DNA of 64,000 bases from Gigaspora rosea (GCA_003550325.1 QKWP01000202.1:68611-132610); one strand, 5' to 3'. Positions 23,566 through 36,776 are shown, counted from the first letter of the stretch. Translations and numbers: made by a program. The notes: generated by a model from the letters alone, not told the origin.

Positions 23566-25385
23566 ACTATTGTTAAAACAATAGCAGGCCCTGAGCTTGT
23601 CCCTTTCATTGTTATCTATAATTAAAATTTTTAAAAAAACATATGAATTTACTATATAACTTTGAGCTAAGATTCTTTTAAATCTTACTTATTAACTTTA
23701 AAATAAATTTTTCAGGATATAGAACAAGGGGAGAAGAAAAAATTGAGCTTAAAAATTGAATTAAAATTTTGCCAATTTTGCACAAAACGAAAATACAACT
23801 TCGCCAAAAACAAATATTTTTCGATTTTAAGATTATAAATATATGTAAAATCATGCCCTGAACAACTTTACTTAGGCGACCTAAGTAGGTTACCTTGTAA
23901 GAAAAATGGGTTATCTATGTACTAAAGTTAAAATTTTTGGGGTTTAAATATAAAACGTTTTTTTTGATTAGGTAACCTACTCTGGGCTCTTAAGTAAAGT
24001 TGTTCAGCACATGATTCTACTTGATTCAAAGTCACTGTGTGTTTTTTTGGACCTTTTACTAAGTAAAAAATGGGGTTAAAGTTCAGAAAAAATTTTTTTC
24101 TAAAAAATTTAAAAAAATTTTTAAGGGATTATATGGGCCCTCAAAAGTAGAAACCAGACAATTTGACAATTTTTTGAAAATTAACCTGTTTGATTGATCA
24201 GGTGTAAAATTTAAAGGCCAAACTTTTTTACTTAATAAAGAAAGTCTGATCACTTAATAAATTTTTGTGATACAACGGTTAAAAGCTTTTGACGCTATAA
24301 TCTAAAAATAGATTTACTGAGATTTTAAAAGCAATCCACAGGTCTACAGATCTAATAATCCTGTTTAAACAGGTTTGTTAAACATGAATATACTATTTTT
24401 AGATTGTTTTGATTTTGTGTAACAAAATAGTTTTTGCTGATTTTTTCAAAACCCGTGATCTGCCAAATTGTCTGGTTTCTACTTTTGAGGGCCCATATAT
24501 ATGTACCCAAAGGTACATATACCCGCATCATGTGACCTATAGATTACCACCAAAATTCAAGATCAGGTATAACATTACACAATCAGAAAAATTCAAAACA
24601 ATGACAAAAATCGCTCATTTTGCAAGAAACTGTATACTAAACCACCTTCTGTGCATTAATTAAAAGTTTTTCTTGAGCGATTTTACTATATAATACCCTA
24701 AACCCTAACTCTAATATAGTTTTTACTCTAACCCTAACCTAATATAAAAAAGACGATTATGTATGTAATATCATATGATCAAAATAATGGGTACAAAAAA
24801 TTTAATGTACCCTACAGGTATAACAAAATTAATTCAATTTTTAAAAAAAAATTTTTTTCTGAACTTTAACCCCATTTTTCACTTAGTAAAAGGTCCGAGA
24901 AAACGCGCGGTAATTTCAAACTAAGTAGAATCACATGCCGAACAACTTTGCTTAAGGGCCCAAAGTAGGTTACCTAATCAAAAAAAACGGTTTATATTTA
25001 AAACCCAAAAATTTTAACTTTAGTACATAGATAACCTATTTTTCTTACAAGGTAACCTACTTAGGTCGCCTAAGTAAAGTTGTTCAGGGCATGATTTTAC
25101 ATATACTTATAATCTTAAAATCGAATTATATTTGTTTTTGGCGAAGTTACATTTTCGTTTTGTGCAAAATTGGCAAAATTTTATTTCAATTTTTAAGCTC
25201 AATTTTTTCTTCTCCCTTGTTCTATATCCCTGAAAAATTTATTTTAAAGTTAATAAGTAAGATTTAAAAGAATCTTAGCTCAAATTTATATAGTAAATTC
25301 ATATGTTTTTTTAAAAATTTTAATTATAGACAGCAATTTGATCTATTTTAAGGGGACATGTCCTGGGCCTGATAGTAATATTCAG
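23566..25385. mobile_element. 1.8-kb fold-back element
   Basis: Two inverse arms of roughly 550-600 bp. CAGGCCCTGAGCTTGTCCC at the left meets GGGGACATGTCCTGGGCCTG at the right, and GAACAACTTTACTTAGG meets CCTAAGTAAAGTTGTTC. A second inverse pair, TATGGGCCCTCAAAAGTAGA and its complement (24132 and about 24475), encloses a 370-bp block. A CCCTAACTCTAA tract near 24700 is internal. No protein is recognised; the frame at 24409-24663 is not convincing. Confidence 0.85.
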
Positions 25386-25499
25386 AATTATAGCAAATAA
25401 TTTTTGGGATTTATGACAATATCCAGAATTTATAGGATACCATTATTTGTCGCATAATTTGCAAAGTGCATTTCAACATTTATCATATATACATCTATT

Positions 25500-28003
25500 T
25501 AGAGATGGGCACCAAGCGCATCATGCAATGCATTCATGCAATCACGCAAGTGCAATATGTGCACTTAAGTGTTAAAATAATAATCGTGATGATAATCACG
25601 ATTCATTTGCAAGTTACCAAAAGATAATAGTGTTAGTAAAAATCAAAACAAAAATACTTATTTGTACAGAGGATAAAATTTAAAAGCCTGCACTTGGAAG
25701 AAGTAGTGAATTGACTTGATTATATAATACTCGATCATGAATCGACTTAGATCAATGATTGAGCACCAATTAATGGGCTCGAGCAACAATAGGTCAACCA
25801 ATAATCGATAATACTGATCATAAAATAAGTATATATTTGATCGATCAACAAATTTTAATATATAGAAAAAGGAATTATAGGATCTAAATATTTTTCTTGT
25901 TTAATGGGTTATAATTAGTAATGTGCTATTTATATGATGTCTGAATTTTTTAGCGTACAGTACGTACAGTACGTACAGTACATATCAGATATAGTTGTAT
26001 AGTGCGTATAGCATGTGAAATACGTATAGTACGCATATGATATAATTTATCTATATACAAAATTTTGTCTGTGTGCTTAAACCCACTAATATATTAATTG
26101 TTAAATAATTGTTGCATAGTTTCGAAAAAAATGAAGGATTGGGTCAGCAAAAGGTAATATGAAAGACATAAAATGTGACATGAGTGTCTCATATTAGTGT
26201 CAAAAGGTCGTAAGGTCCAAAGCGGGATCAGGTGTTGATATGGTGTGATTTTAGTAATCAAGGATGGAACTTGATTAATCATTGCAACAGCAAGCTCACT
26301 TGGTCGTCCTAATTCTATTCCGCTAATTAAATATTGAACACAGATCTATTACCGGTAACTAAGAAAATTGGAAGTATTAGAATTCCCACAGCCCTAATGT
26401 TTGCCGTGAACACTTACATGATGGTTACTGAGTACGCAAAGCAGGAAAGTCTAATTGTTTGTGAAATAAGATGCCTACGAAGTGGGTACTTGAGAGCACC
26501 CTATGTTACATAGCTACCTAATTTTTAATTTGATAATCGATCAATGATTGACCCAATAATTGATCGATTATATATGCTTGAATATAAATTTTATGTTTGA
26601 TCGATTATACTCGATTAAATATACATAATTAATTTTTTGATCGATCATTGAAACCATTTTTTAATCAATCATCGATCAACAATTTTTTTGTCGAGTCAAT
26701 TCACTAGGAAGAAGTATATTAGGTAAGTTTGGGTATTGTGGCAAAGTTAAGAGAATTTTGGTATAACTCTGGATCTATTGGTCCAAATCGAATGATTTTG
26801 GCACCATTTGATTCGTCTAATCGAGACGAATCGAATGGTGCCAAAATCATTCAATTTGGATCACAGGATCACAAGATATTTACAATCATATGTTACACAA
26901 AATTGGAAGGGGTATTGTGGTGGATAAGGGTATTGTGGCAGAATTTGCAATAACTTGCGACCTATCAGTCCAATCTAAACAATTTTTATACCATTCGAAT
27001 CGTCTCATCGAGATGATTCGAATGGTATAAAAATTGTTTAATTTCAATCACTGGGTTACAAGATATCGGCATTAGAATAGTGTCTGAATATAACGTATTA
27101 GTTTTTTTTAAAAAATTTAATTTAACCATTCAAACACTGATATCTTATGTCCTAGTGATCGAAATCAAACGATTTTTGTACCATTCAAATCGTCTCGATG
27201 AGACGATTCGAATGGTATAAAAATTGTTTAGATTGGGCTGATGGGTCACAAGTTATAGCAGATCCGCTACAATACCCATATCCGCCACAATACCCATAAT
27301 TACTTTTTATAGTTTTTTTATGTTCATATACAGCAAAAAAAATTGAAGGCAGGAAGTTATTATTACTCGTTACTATTTTTTTAATTATTTTAATGTAATT
27401 ACATTTATGCAACCCTGATTCTTAGAATTTTCACGCAAAAAAAGGGTATCTATTTTGAATCATATTATATACTTATAATTTATTTATTTATCAAAAAAAT
27501 ACAGAGCTATTATATCCAATAGACAATGATGATTCAAATGATTCATACGAAGAAATTTAATAGAATGTAACAATGAAGAATCGCTTGATTATTCAAATAA
27601 TGAAGAAATTGGTAGTGAAATGGATGATGAAGAAATAAAGAGTGAAAATGAATAATTTATTTCACAATAATATGTGTTATGTAAATAATATGTATAATAA
27701 TGGCAACATAAGTTATTTATTTTATAATTAAGAATTTAAGTACACCACTGAGTGTCTCCGAAAGGGAGTTGTAAAAAAAAATAAAAATAATTAAGAATTT
27801 ATAATTTAAATAAAATTTATTATATTAGTAATTCGTTGATAAATACGCTTAAATTATCCCACTATCTATTATCGAAATTTACTATAATGAAAGTTACCAA
27901 TAAGACAGTTTAAATTAATAAGCATCATGACATCATGCACATCATGCAAACTTTTGCATAATGCGCATTGCATAGCTTAAAAAGTGCATTTTGCCCATCT
28001 CTA
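25500..28003. mobile_element. 2.5-kb non-autonomous hAT-like element (TAGAGATGGGC)
   Basis: Ends TAGAGATGGGC and GCCCATCTCTA; flanks CATCTATT and CACCTATT agree in 7 of 8 bases. The interior is composite: TCGATCAAT-rich sequence, a partial GTGATGTGCCA-family fragment (about 25917-26045) with TACAGTACG runs, and a CCACAATACCC element at about 26710-27300. No transposase is seen. It may be a nested collection carried by one pair of ends. Confidence 0.75.
26705..27300. mobile_element. GGGTATTGTGG element with hairpin modules
   Basis: Ends GGGTATTGTGGCA and CCGCCACAATACCC. Three hairpin modules of the ATTCGTCTC-GAGACGAAT type lie inside (about 26790-26865, 26985-27045, 27165-27230). It resembles the elements at 55609-56160 and 56465-56870. 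Confidence 0.7.
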
Positions 28004-28011
28004 CACCTATT

Positions 28012-29320
28012 TGATTTTTAGGGTCTTTTGTCAATAAAAGGTCACACAAACTTAAGTTATTAAGTGAAGAATAACAAACGAAATATTCAAATAAAATAGT
28101 TTTTTTGGCATTATATGAGATAAATAAGCAATAAATATTAAAAAAACAGTTACGTCAAGCTGTAAAAGGAAACACTATCACTAGTTTTTAAAGCATTCAG
28201 GTATTTTCAGTAGTGAAGGATTGGTTTGTCATTGAACAATTGGTTGTATAACAGGCAAGGGTGAATTAGAAAGCAATTTTCAAGAAACTACTTTTTTAAC
28301 TTACTTTCAGCTAATAATTAAGCATGTAGATATTAAAATATTCTATACACTTAATTATGGATTAAAAGTAAGTTTAAAAGACCTTGTTGTAAAAAACTCA
28401 CTTTGTAATAAATTTTAACAGCAAATAATTCTCTATTATAATTGGCTAATTTTAATCAAACAAATCGGTAGATATGTAATTAAGAGGACAGGACATCTTA
28501 AGCAGAGCAGATTCTTATAATATGAATTAACTTTAGAGTTAGGGTCATCTTAGATTAGAGTTAGGTAGGTTTTAAATGGTTATATATTAGCAAAATTGTC
28601 TTCATGACATTATTAATTAACTCACCCAAGGTAGATTTAGGTTTTTTGCTTTTTGCTATTTATATGGGCGATTTGGATCTTTTGGTAATGTTTTCGAATA
28701 AGATCTTCAAATTTGTACCAATCAAATTAATATTGAAGGTGATTATTGCAAATTTATCTTATATTAAAAATAGATCCCACGATGAAATGATATTTTTAAC
28801 CAATCACAAACTATCGTTTCGAAAAAGTTTCTTGAAATCGCTAGTGTGTTAATTGTTTGGGAATTGGCTTTTCACGAAATTAACTCTACAACAATTAAAG
28901 GTAGTTAGCTAAATGGTAGGTATAACATTTTGCAAGGTGTCTAGAGCATTAGCAAAATTTATACCCTCTTTTTCATCTTGTTGTCTTTGTTATCTTTGTA
29001 TTTTTTTATTTATACTTAATTTAAACATTTAGGTGTCTTAGTATATTAATCTTTGGGAATTGGTTTTTGGTGGAATTTACAGTAAGTACTGTATTGTCTA
29101 TATTGTTTTACCCGCTCTCCCAATCAACCATTACACTACGTAATGTATGAAAGAGTATTTGTATTAAAAAATGCTTATATATTATTACCGAAGGTCATAG
29201 TTACTGTATAAGAAATTATGTAAAATCATATATTCATATAGTTTCTTATCTAATAATTTTGTAGAGCGATGTATTCTGCATTAGTTATAAGGCATATTAT
29301 TTCTATGGAATTGAAATAAA
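28012..29320. other. Intergenic, no supported gene
   Basis: A plus-strand open frame at 28604-28852 (82 codons, hydrophobic N-terminal half) has no recognisable family and may be chance. A hairpin of AAACTACTTTTTTAACTTAC against GTAAGTTTAAAAGACC-like sequence lies at about 28280-28390. Confidence 0.4.
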
Positions 29321-29576
29321 TATAGTCTGACCTCCCTATAGTCACACCCTATATAGTCACACCTCTATTTAAGCACCCAATTTTGTGCGATGGACTCAAA
29401 CATAGTAAAAAAACCTCATTATAGTCACAAATCGCTTATAATCACTATCACTATGAAAATTTGATTTTTTAACAATTTTATTAATAAAAAACCCTCATTA
29501 TAGTCACCAATTTTTAACTAAATATGGATTATATAATCTGATTGGTCAATTTTCATATTCATGTATAGAGTGATCC

Positions 29577-31143
29577 TATAGGCGAAATGTGGAGTTAGTG
29601 ATGTGCCATTTATATGATGTCCAAATTTTTTTAGCTTACAGTACATACAGTACGTACAGTACGTGCATTACGTATAGTACTTATATAGTAAAATTGCTCT
29701 AGTGGTTATACTTTAAAATTTTTTTTAATATTAGTCTATATTACAATTAATATAATATTTAATTCTATTTAATAGATAAATATTTAGGTCGTTCGAAGTT
29801 AATTATCTGGTTAACATCACTTTCCAGGACTCCAGAAGAGAGAAAATGAAACGAACATATAAAATGAACAAACTGTAGTAAATCTATTATAAACGAATTG
29901 ATTTCAAGTTAAATTGATTCAGAGATTTTAGTCGAGTTGCTAATTAGGTCAGATAAATTTGATTCAATAGCAAAAAAAAAAAATTTAATAAATAAAAAAT
30001 TATATAATGCATTTATCCAAGAGAAAGACTTTGTATAGGCAAAATTCTCGTGATCTAGTGATCGGATCTGCATCATTTTAAAGTATGCAGCTAGTGATGT
30101 GTAATCATTAAAATAATACCCAAATTTTTTAGCGTACAGTACATATAGTGCTTATATAAAAAATTAAGATCATATAATAAAATTAAATTAGTACTGGTAT
30201 CTATATTTTAATTTTTTTTTAATGTTATTCTATATTATAATTAAAGTAATGTTTAAACCTATTTTAATAAGCAAATATTTAATATAGCAAATTAGTAATA
30301 TACTATGTACATATCTGCTTAATTTTATTAAGGCACTACTTTATATATCTAAAGTAGCTACTTTAGATAGATCGCTACTTTAGATGCAATATGTACAAAT
30401 TTAATTTATCTAACAAGAAAGCTTCATCGGGTGTTGATCAATTAACGAATTTGATTGGTCAATTTGCACATAAATACTTCTATCGACCCCTCTTAATAAA
30501 TGATCGGCAAAAATTTTAGCGTACAGTACGTACAGTAAGTACAGTACTGTACGTATAGTACTGTACGTGGCACATCACTATGTGGAGTGCTTCCATCTAA
30601 AATTTTTTCCTTACTAAGTTAACGATACATGTCAACTAATTGAAAGTTGTAGAGCTCGTCGAGACGCATCTAACGGTGGTTAGATCGTCCAAATCGGCCA
30701 AGTGGATGGCGAGTTATCGTCGAAAAACGATTGGCCGACTATATAAAAATCCGTGACGTATAGGCGAAATGTGGAGTGCATCCATCTAAAACTTGTTTTC
30801 TTACTAAGTTAACGATACATGCCTACTAATTAAAAGTTGTAGAGCTCGTCGAGACGCATCTAACGGTGGTTAGATCATCCAAATCGACCCACTGGATGGT
30901 GAGATATCGTCGAAAAATGATTGGCCGACTATATAAAATCTCTTATATTGTTTACACAGAGATTTTATATAGTCGGCCAATCGTTTTTCGACGATATCTC
31001 GCCATCCACTGGGCCGATTTGAATGATCTTACCACCGTTAGATGCGTCTCGACGAGCTCTACAACTTTCAATTAGTGTGCATGTATCGTTAACTTAGTAA
31101 GATAAAAAGTGTTAGATGGAAGCACACCACATTTTGCCTATAG
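29577..31143. mobile_element. Fold-back element (TATAGGCGAAATGTGGAGTG)
   Basis: TATAGGCGAAATGTGGAGT on the left is mirrored by CCACATTTTGCCTATA. Arms with GAGCTCGTCGAGACGCATCT occur twice direct (about 30650, 30840) and once inverse (about 31040). It is split at 29596 by the hAT-like element. An open frame at 30866-31075 is a shadow of the arms. Confidence 0.75.
29596..30580. mobile_element. hAT-like element, GTGATGTGCCA family (copy 2)
   Basis: Perfect 13-bp ends TAGTGATGTGCCA and TGGCACATCACTA, with the 8-bp TGTGGAGT perfectly repeated on both flanks. It is the youngest layer of this stack. TACAGTACG runs lie near both ends; no transposase is visible. Confidence 0.9.
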
Positions 31144-31239
31144 ATTACCATAATGAGGTATTTTATTTATAGTCACACCTCTTTACAATCACCAAAATAG
31201 GGTGCGACGGACTTGGTGATGATAGAGAGGGACGACTGT

Positions 31240-31790
31240 AATTCAGAATTTTATGATTGCATCAAATATTTATTACGAATTAAAATTTCAAAAATTTTTT
31301 ATTGAAAGTTTAATTGCAAAAAAAAACGGTTATATTTAAGTAGCTTTATGTGAGATCTATTAAACTATGTATTTATTTTTAAATTATTTTTTAAAACTGT
31401 ATTAGAAAATCAGCTTTTAAAAATACGGTTTTAAACATTTCAGCTAATATAAAAAAATAAAAATAAAATAATAATAATAATAAAATAAAAATTTACTAAA
31501 AACCAAGCCCAGAAATTGAAAATTTGAACAATTAATGAAAGGTGTGGGATGCCACTGTAGCAAATGCTGAAATAATTATGTTATGTAGTAAATATCATTA
31601 ATGTAAAGATCCAATAACAAAATCTGGCCACGTTAAACTTAACTATAGCCCTTAAGCATTTGGCAGATAAACATGATTGACGAAATGAATCAAATTCAAT
31701 ATATCATTTGTTGTACGTAAGATAAAAGAATGAAAAGAAAAAGCAATCCTCATACCATAATCTGACAAGAAACTACTTTTCTATTTATAC
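31240..31790. other. 3' flank of the Sel1 kinase gene
   Basis: A+T-rich, no coding segment. It should hold the gene's 3' untranslated part. Confidence 0.5.
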
Positions 31791-34700
31791 TTATTTATAT
31801 TTATCATTGCTCAAAATTTCGCCTAAAGCATATTGTGCATGTGCGTCACCTTGGTTTGCAGAAAGTTGAAACAAACGTATTGCTTCGTCCTTTGATTGAT
31901 TCACTCCTTTTCCATTATAATACATTACAGCAAGATTGTATTGCGCTTGAGCATAACCTTGCTCTACCGCAAGTTTATACCATTTTATTGCTTCATCATA
32001 TGATTTCTCTACTGCGAAACCTTTTTCATAGAACACACCCAAGTTATATTGGGCTGATGCCACATGTTTTTCAGCAGAGAGGCTAAACCATTTCATTGCC
32101 TCTTCATATGATTGAACCACTCCTTGGCCAAAAGAATACATTACACCCAAACTATATTGAGCCATTCCGTGATCTTGTTCAGCAGCACGCAGAAACCATT
32201 TCAATGCTTCTTCATAAGATTTTTCTACACCTTGACCATAATGATACAACATACCCAAGCTAAATTGAGAAGCTGGATGTCCTTGTTCTGCACCAAGTCT
32301 GTACCATTTCATTGATTCATTATATGATTGTTCCACTCCTTCACCCTTTGCGTACATAAGAGCCAGAGAAACCTGTGCATCTGTATACCCTTTTTCAGCT
32401 GCAAGTTGATACCACATCAATGCCATATCGTATGATTGTTCTTTTACATCACTACCATCGAAATAAATCTTTCCATAAGCATATATAGAAATTGCCAAAT
32501 TAAACTTCAAAATAAGATTCTTATATAATTCTGTTGTTTCAAAATCTGAACATTCTTTTCCACAACTAATAGCATATACCAAAAATTGGGCCTCTTCAAT
32601 GTCTTGTTTTGCGGAAAGTTTAAACCACTTCATCGCCTCGTCCTTTGATTTATTCACTCCAAGCCCATTATAATACATCATGCCAAGATTAAGTTGTGCA
32701 TCTGCATGGCCTTGGTTAGCTGCGAGACTATACCATTTCAATGCCTCGGTATAAGATTTATTTACTCCTTGGCCGTAGGCATAAATCATACCTAATTTAT
32801 ATTGTGCATTTGAATTTCCTTGACTGGCAGAAGATTTAAACAAATTTAATGCTTCAGAAGTAATTGGCTTTCTGGCAAATGAGCTAGTTTTTACTTGAGG
32901 TGTTTCAAAGTCATCAAAATTTATGATTAAATTATTTTGGATAGATGAAGGTATTGTCGAAAAATTTTGAATTTTGCATTCTAAATCATGAAAAATATCA
33001 TGTTTTTGAATTGAAAACGGTTTGAAAACTTTCTCATCATCTTTTAAAACTTCCAGCTTCCTTAAAACATCTTGGAGATTAGGCCGATCATCCGGTGTAC
33101 CTTTCCAACAATCTATATAAAACTTAATTAAATTTTTATAAAATAAAAAAAGGTTACATTAACTTAATACCTTGATATATTTCTACATAATTGGTTGGAA
33201 TGCCTTCTACTGGTTCTTCACGACGATGACTGAATGTTATCATTGTTATCAATTCATAATCATTGTAATCTTTAAACGGTGGTCGTTCACTTGAGATTTC
33301 CCATAAGAGAACACCAATACTATAAACATCGGATTTCTCGTTCAATTTATAATTTGTCTGCATGAGGCGTTGAGGATCAAGATAAGGAATTACTCCTCTA
33401 ATTTGGTTTAGTGACTTTGATGTTTCGGCAATACGTCTTGAGAGTCCAAAATCAGCTACTTTGATGGTTTTTTGATGGATAAGTATATTGCCTGAATGCT
33501 TTATACAAATTTAATAAATATATATGAAATTTTACGTTGTTATTGGATCAATTATGCAAACAAAATATTTTAAATAAGAAATATTTTAAATATTTTACCA
33601 GATCTCGGTGAATAATATTCTGCTTATGTAGCCATGCAACAGAATCTACAAGTTCAATGGCAAGCCGAATTTTTGTATTCCAGTCAAGGTTATTTGCATT
33701 TTCTTCCAAAAAGTTTTTCAACGTTCCGCTGTCCGCGTATTCAAGAACAAATGCGTATTCAGTACTATTTGTATCGATTTTATCTAACGATTGATAAACA
33801 TCATTTAATTGGAATTTAAAACCGATATTAAAATTGTTATGTTATTATACCTTTGATTTTAGTAATACCGAAGAAACGGATAATATTTGGATGAATATCC
33901 GCCTTACGCATAAGTTTAAGCTAAAATAAGAAGAAAGTTACTACGAAATTCTGAAATATTCTGTATAATTAACTATTTTATAACCTGGTAATTTTATCAA
34001 TAGACCCTAGCCATGGGCAATAAATTTGTCGCTAAAGTGAGAATCTATTTGAACAGTTGCATTCTGATTTGACGAAAATAATCATTCAAATGTAATTTGT
34101 TTTTCAAATTTTTAACGAAAATATCTTGAAAACTATCAAAGATTGATGTTAAATGAAACTTTTTCTATTTCGATTCAATATTAATATATAATCGATTTTA
34201 GACAGTAGGTTGCCAAGATATCTTCGTTAAAAGTTTGAAAAAAGAATTACGTTTGAATAGCGACTGTTCAGGTAGAATCTCACAAGGTTAGGCAATATAA
34301 AGCTTTTATGTATGTAAGCGGAATTTCATTTCCGCTTATATCCGTGGCACCCAGTGTAAATATATTTAAGTATAAACCTCAATAGCAATAGTAAACTAAC
34401 ATAAGTTTCGCTAGATGTTTTTAATCAAATATGATAAAGTAATTTATGCTGCAGTTTACAGTAACTAGAGGTTGGAACAGTGATAATAAACAGATTTATT
34501 GAACTGAGTTTATATTTTCAAGTTTCAATTAGTTGACAGACAATGCACTTATTGACTAAAACCAAAAAGTCTTGCATCTTTCATTTCATTGTGAAATTAG
34601 GAAGCAAACTAAATTTCAGTTAATAATCAGTTCCAACCTCTTAAACATTAAAAAAACAGTCAAAAGGTAATTTTACGTATAATACCAGCCTTAATACTAA

Positions 34701-34959
34701 TATTCTTAATCAAATTTGATTTGAAGATTCTAAATATGTGCACACATACCTCATTAATAATTTCTTTAATGGTTTGTTCGTTATTGTTAAAGCTTTTAAT
34801 TGCAAATATAGTTTTTGCGCTTTTATGTTTTGCCCTGTATACTTTTGCAAAAGCACCGGAACCAATTTTATCACATTTTTCAAATTCCTCAAACTCAAAA
34901 TAATTAATATGTTCGCTTGCAATTCCATTTTCGATCCATTCTTGGTCCATTTTAGACAT
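31791..34959 (-). CDS. Protein kinase with C-terminal Sel1 repeats
   Basis: Five exons: 34959-34750, 33920-33851, 33783-33599, 33498-33171 and 33112-31791, all GT-AG. They total 2,115 nt, 704 residues plus stop, and every junction keeps frame. The kinase domain spans roughly residues 20-285 with all key parts: IGSGAFAKV loop, FAIK lysine, EIINE helix-C glutamate, HRDLHSGN catalytic loop, DFGLS, and DPQR in place of APE, which is common in this fungal group. A linker follows to about residue 350. Then come about nine Sel1 repeats of 36 residues (AQYNLGVMYYNGxGV...EAxKWFxxAAEQG) to the C-terminus; these usually form an alpha-solenoid for protein binding. No signal peptide or membrane segment, so probably cytosolic. 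ATG at 34957-34959 is the first of two close ones (MSKMDQ). Intron 1 is long (829 nt) and holds two inverted-repeat elements. Confidence 0.93.
34043..34287. mobile_element. Inverted-repeat element in intron 1
   Basis: GTGAGAATCTATTTGAACAG on the left is mirrored by CTGTTCAGGTAGAATCTCAC on the right; the arms continue through AACGAAAATATCTTG / CAAGATATCTTCGTT. Confidence 0.75.
34467..34641. mobile_element. MITE in intron 1
   Basis: Ends AGAGGTTGGAAC and GTTCCAACCTCT, 175 bp, no coding capacity. Confidence 0.65.
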
Positions 34960-35054
34960 ATCACTGCAAATAAACTAGTTTTAATTTTATCTCAAATTTA
35001 TCTTCAATGACTTGTCAATAAATTTCTTTTATCCTAAATTATGTTTACGAATGT

Positions 35055-35495
35055 AACTTGGGGTGTTCGGTCAACAATGTTTAACAAAACTATATGTGGT
35101 ACCATATGAAAATTAATTATTAAGGTTTTTTTTTAAATTTAATGATCAGGATAGTGATCAAGATAGTGACTGGGATTATTTGTCACTTTTTATATATAAT
35201 TTAATAGTAAAGAGTGACCTGTATGTTTTTAGATGTCTAGAGCGAATAGCTTAATAATTTTAGAAAAAACGATTCTTAAACTCCTTTATAACAAAGTTAG
35301 TTGAAACTTTTTTTAACATTAATATATAAATTTCAATTTGAACCTTTACAAAAATTATGTTTCATGTTGTAAACTGATAAATAACCCCGTCACTACCTTG
35401 ATCACAATCCTGATCATTAAATTCAAAAAAATTCATAATAATTAATTTTCCGCATATAGTTTTGTCCAACATTGTTGACCGAATACCCCAATGTA
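35055..35495. mobile_element. Palindromic non-autonomous element
   Basis: Arms TTGGGGTGTTCGGTCAACAA and TTGTTGACCGAATACCCCAA, continuing inward through AACTATATG / CATATAGTT and AATGATCAGGATAGTGATCA / its inverse. AATGTAAC lies just outside each end, perhaps the target duplication. Confidence 0.8.
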
Positions 35496-35884
35496 ACATG
35501 TACGTACTGTCTATTTAATTTTTTGGTGGGCCTATAAGCGGATATATAATTATAATATTGGGCGTTGTTGTCAGAGCACAAAACCTAATGTAAAATGCAG
35601 GAGATTTCCGTCTGCGTAAGACAATTTCAGCCTCAACTTTTCATTGTCGGAAATTTTATATTGCTTAGACAAGTTTTATTGGTCATTATGCTGGAACCTC
35701 CGATTAAAAAAAGTCCGAAAATTTTGTGCACTGGTTGTTGTGCTAGAAATGACAATTTAATAATATAAAGTTATTAATTGAATTATTGTCTCAACTTATG
35801 AAATAAATCAATAATTTTATCATATAAAAAGTACTATAAAATAATGATTTATTTAATAGACTGATAATGGTAAAGAAAAAATAT

Positions 35885-36152
35885 AAAATGCACCTATGGT
35901 GTTCAACACCAATATGCGGTGTAATATGAAGATCAATTTAAAAAAAATCAAAAAAAATAAACAACAAAAATTAAATTTAATAAATGTTAAGTTAGAGTTA
36001 ATAGTTAGGATTAGAGTAAGGCATAATATATATTTAAAAAATATCAAAACAACAAAAAATTTGGGTTACACCTGATCTTTATGTTACACCGCATTTAAAA
36101 AATTTGATTGGTGAAGATCATTATGGTGTTGAACACCAATGGTGCATTTTAG
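35885..36152. mobile_element. Inverted-repeat element (TGGTGTTCAACACCA)
   Basis: Ends TGCACCTATGGTGTTCAACA and TGTTGAACACCAATGGTGCA. The subterminal GTTACACCTGATC word links it to the elements at 19750-20473. Confidence 0.8.
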
Positions 36153-36635
36153 TAATGTCGATAGTAAAAGCACTGAATAAATTTCCATTAGGGTTGTTGT
36201 ACTATGGAGTCGGTAGCTGCATCTGTGGAACACAAAATTAAGTTGACCATTGGTTACTAACCAACGTAGAAAGTTACGAAAGTAAGTTACCAATGGAACA
36301 AGTTAGCAACCAACAGAGAATGTTCTGTTGAGCGAAATTTTTTTCATATACTAAATTTAGTTATAATTAGTATCGTCCCTTTACCTCATAATTAATAGAC
36401 CATTACTACATAATCGTTATCGAGTTGTTACTTCATTCCCGGGTAACGATTACTTATTCCTGCATTATGAGTCCAATCACCACATTTCTTGAAATAGTCG
36501 TATTCCTTACCTCAACTTGGCAATCGGGTTATTCTAGCTAGGATATATATAAAGGATCGCTTTATGTAGCGGAAAGGGACGGCTTATACACAACATATGT
36601 ACGTAATATAACTAGGAAAATGGGAACCATTTAAA

Positions 36636-36776
36636 GTCCGAAGGACATATAAAATGCCACATCTGATCTAGCCAATAAGGATTAGTTTTATTGGTTTGAT
36701 TTTTTTTATGTTACACCTGATCTAGCCAATCAGGATTCAGAATTTGTTAACACACAGACATCAGGATCCTTCGGAC
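36636..36776. mobile_element. MITE (GTCCGAAGGA)
   Basis: Ends GTCCGAAGGAC and ATCCTTCGGAC. Inside, ATCTGATCTAGCCAAT occurs twice, the second time after TTACACC. Confidence 0.7.

Larger units (their letters stand above)
29323..31238. mobile_element. Pogo/mariner-like element containing two nested elements
   Basis: Ends TAGTCTGACCTCCCTATAG and TAGAGAGGGACGACTG, TA on both sides. The subterminal word ATAGTCACACC occurs at both ends. A fold-back (29577-31143) and a hAT-like element (29596-30580) are nested inside. A right end of the same family stands alone at about 61955-62033. Confidence 0.75.

Noticed and set aside
28299-28312. Isolated AG-CTGAAA-GTAAGT on the minus strand, like a ladder unit
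   Set aside because: No neighbouring units or linked coding exon; it lies in a local hairpin and is expected by chance in A+T-rich DNA.
31835-32315. Plus-strand frames opposite the Sel1 repeats
   Set aside because: Antisense shadows with the 108-nt periodicity of the repeats.
34660-35010. Several overlapping open frames on both strands at the start of the Sel1 kinase
   Set aside because: They are shadows of exon 1 or run through its donor site.
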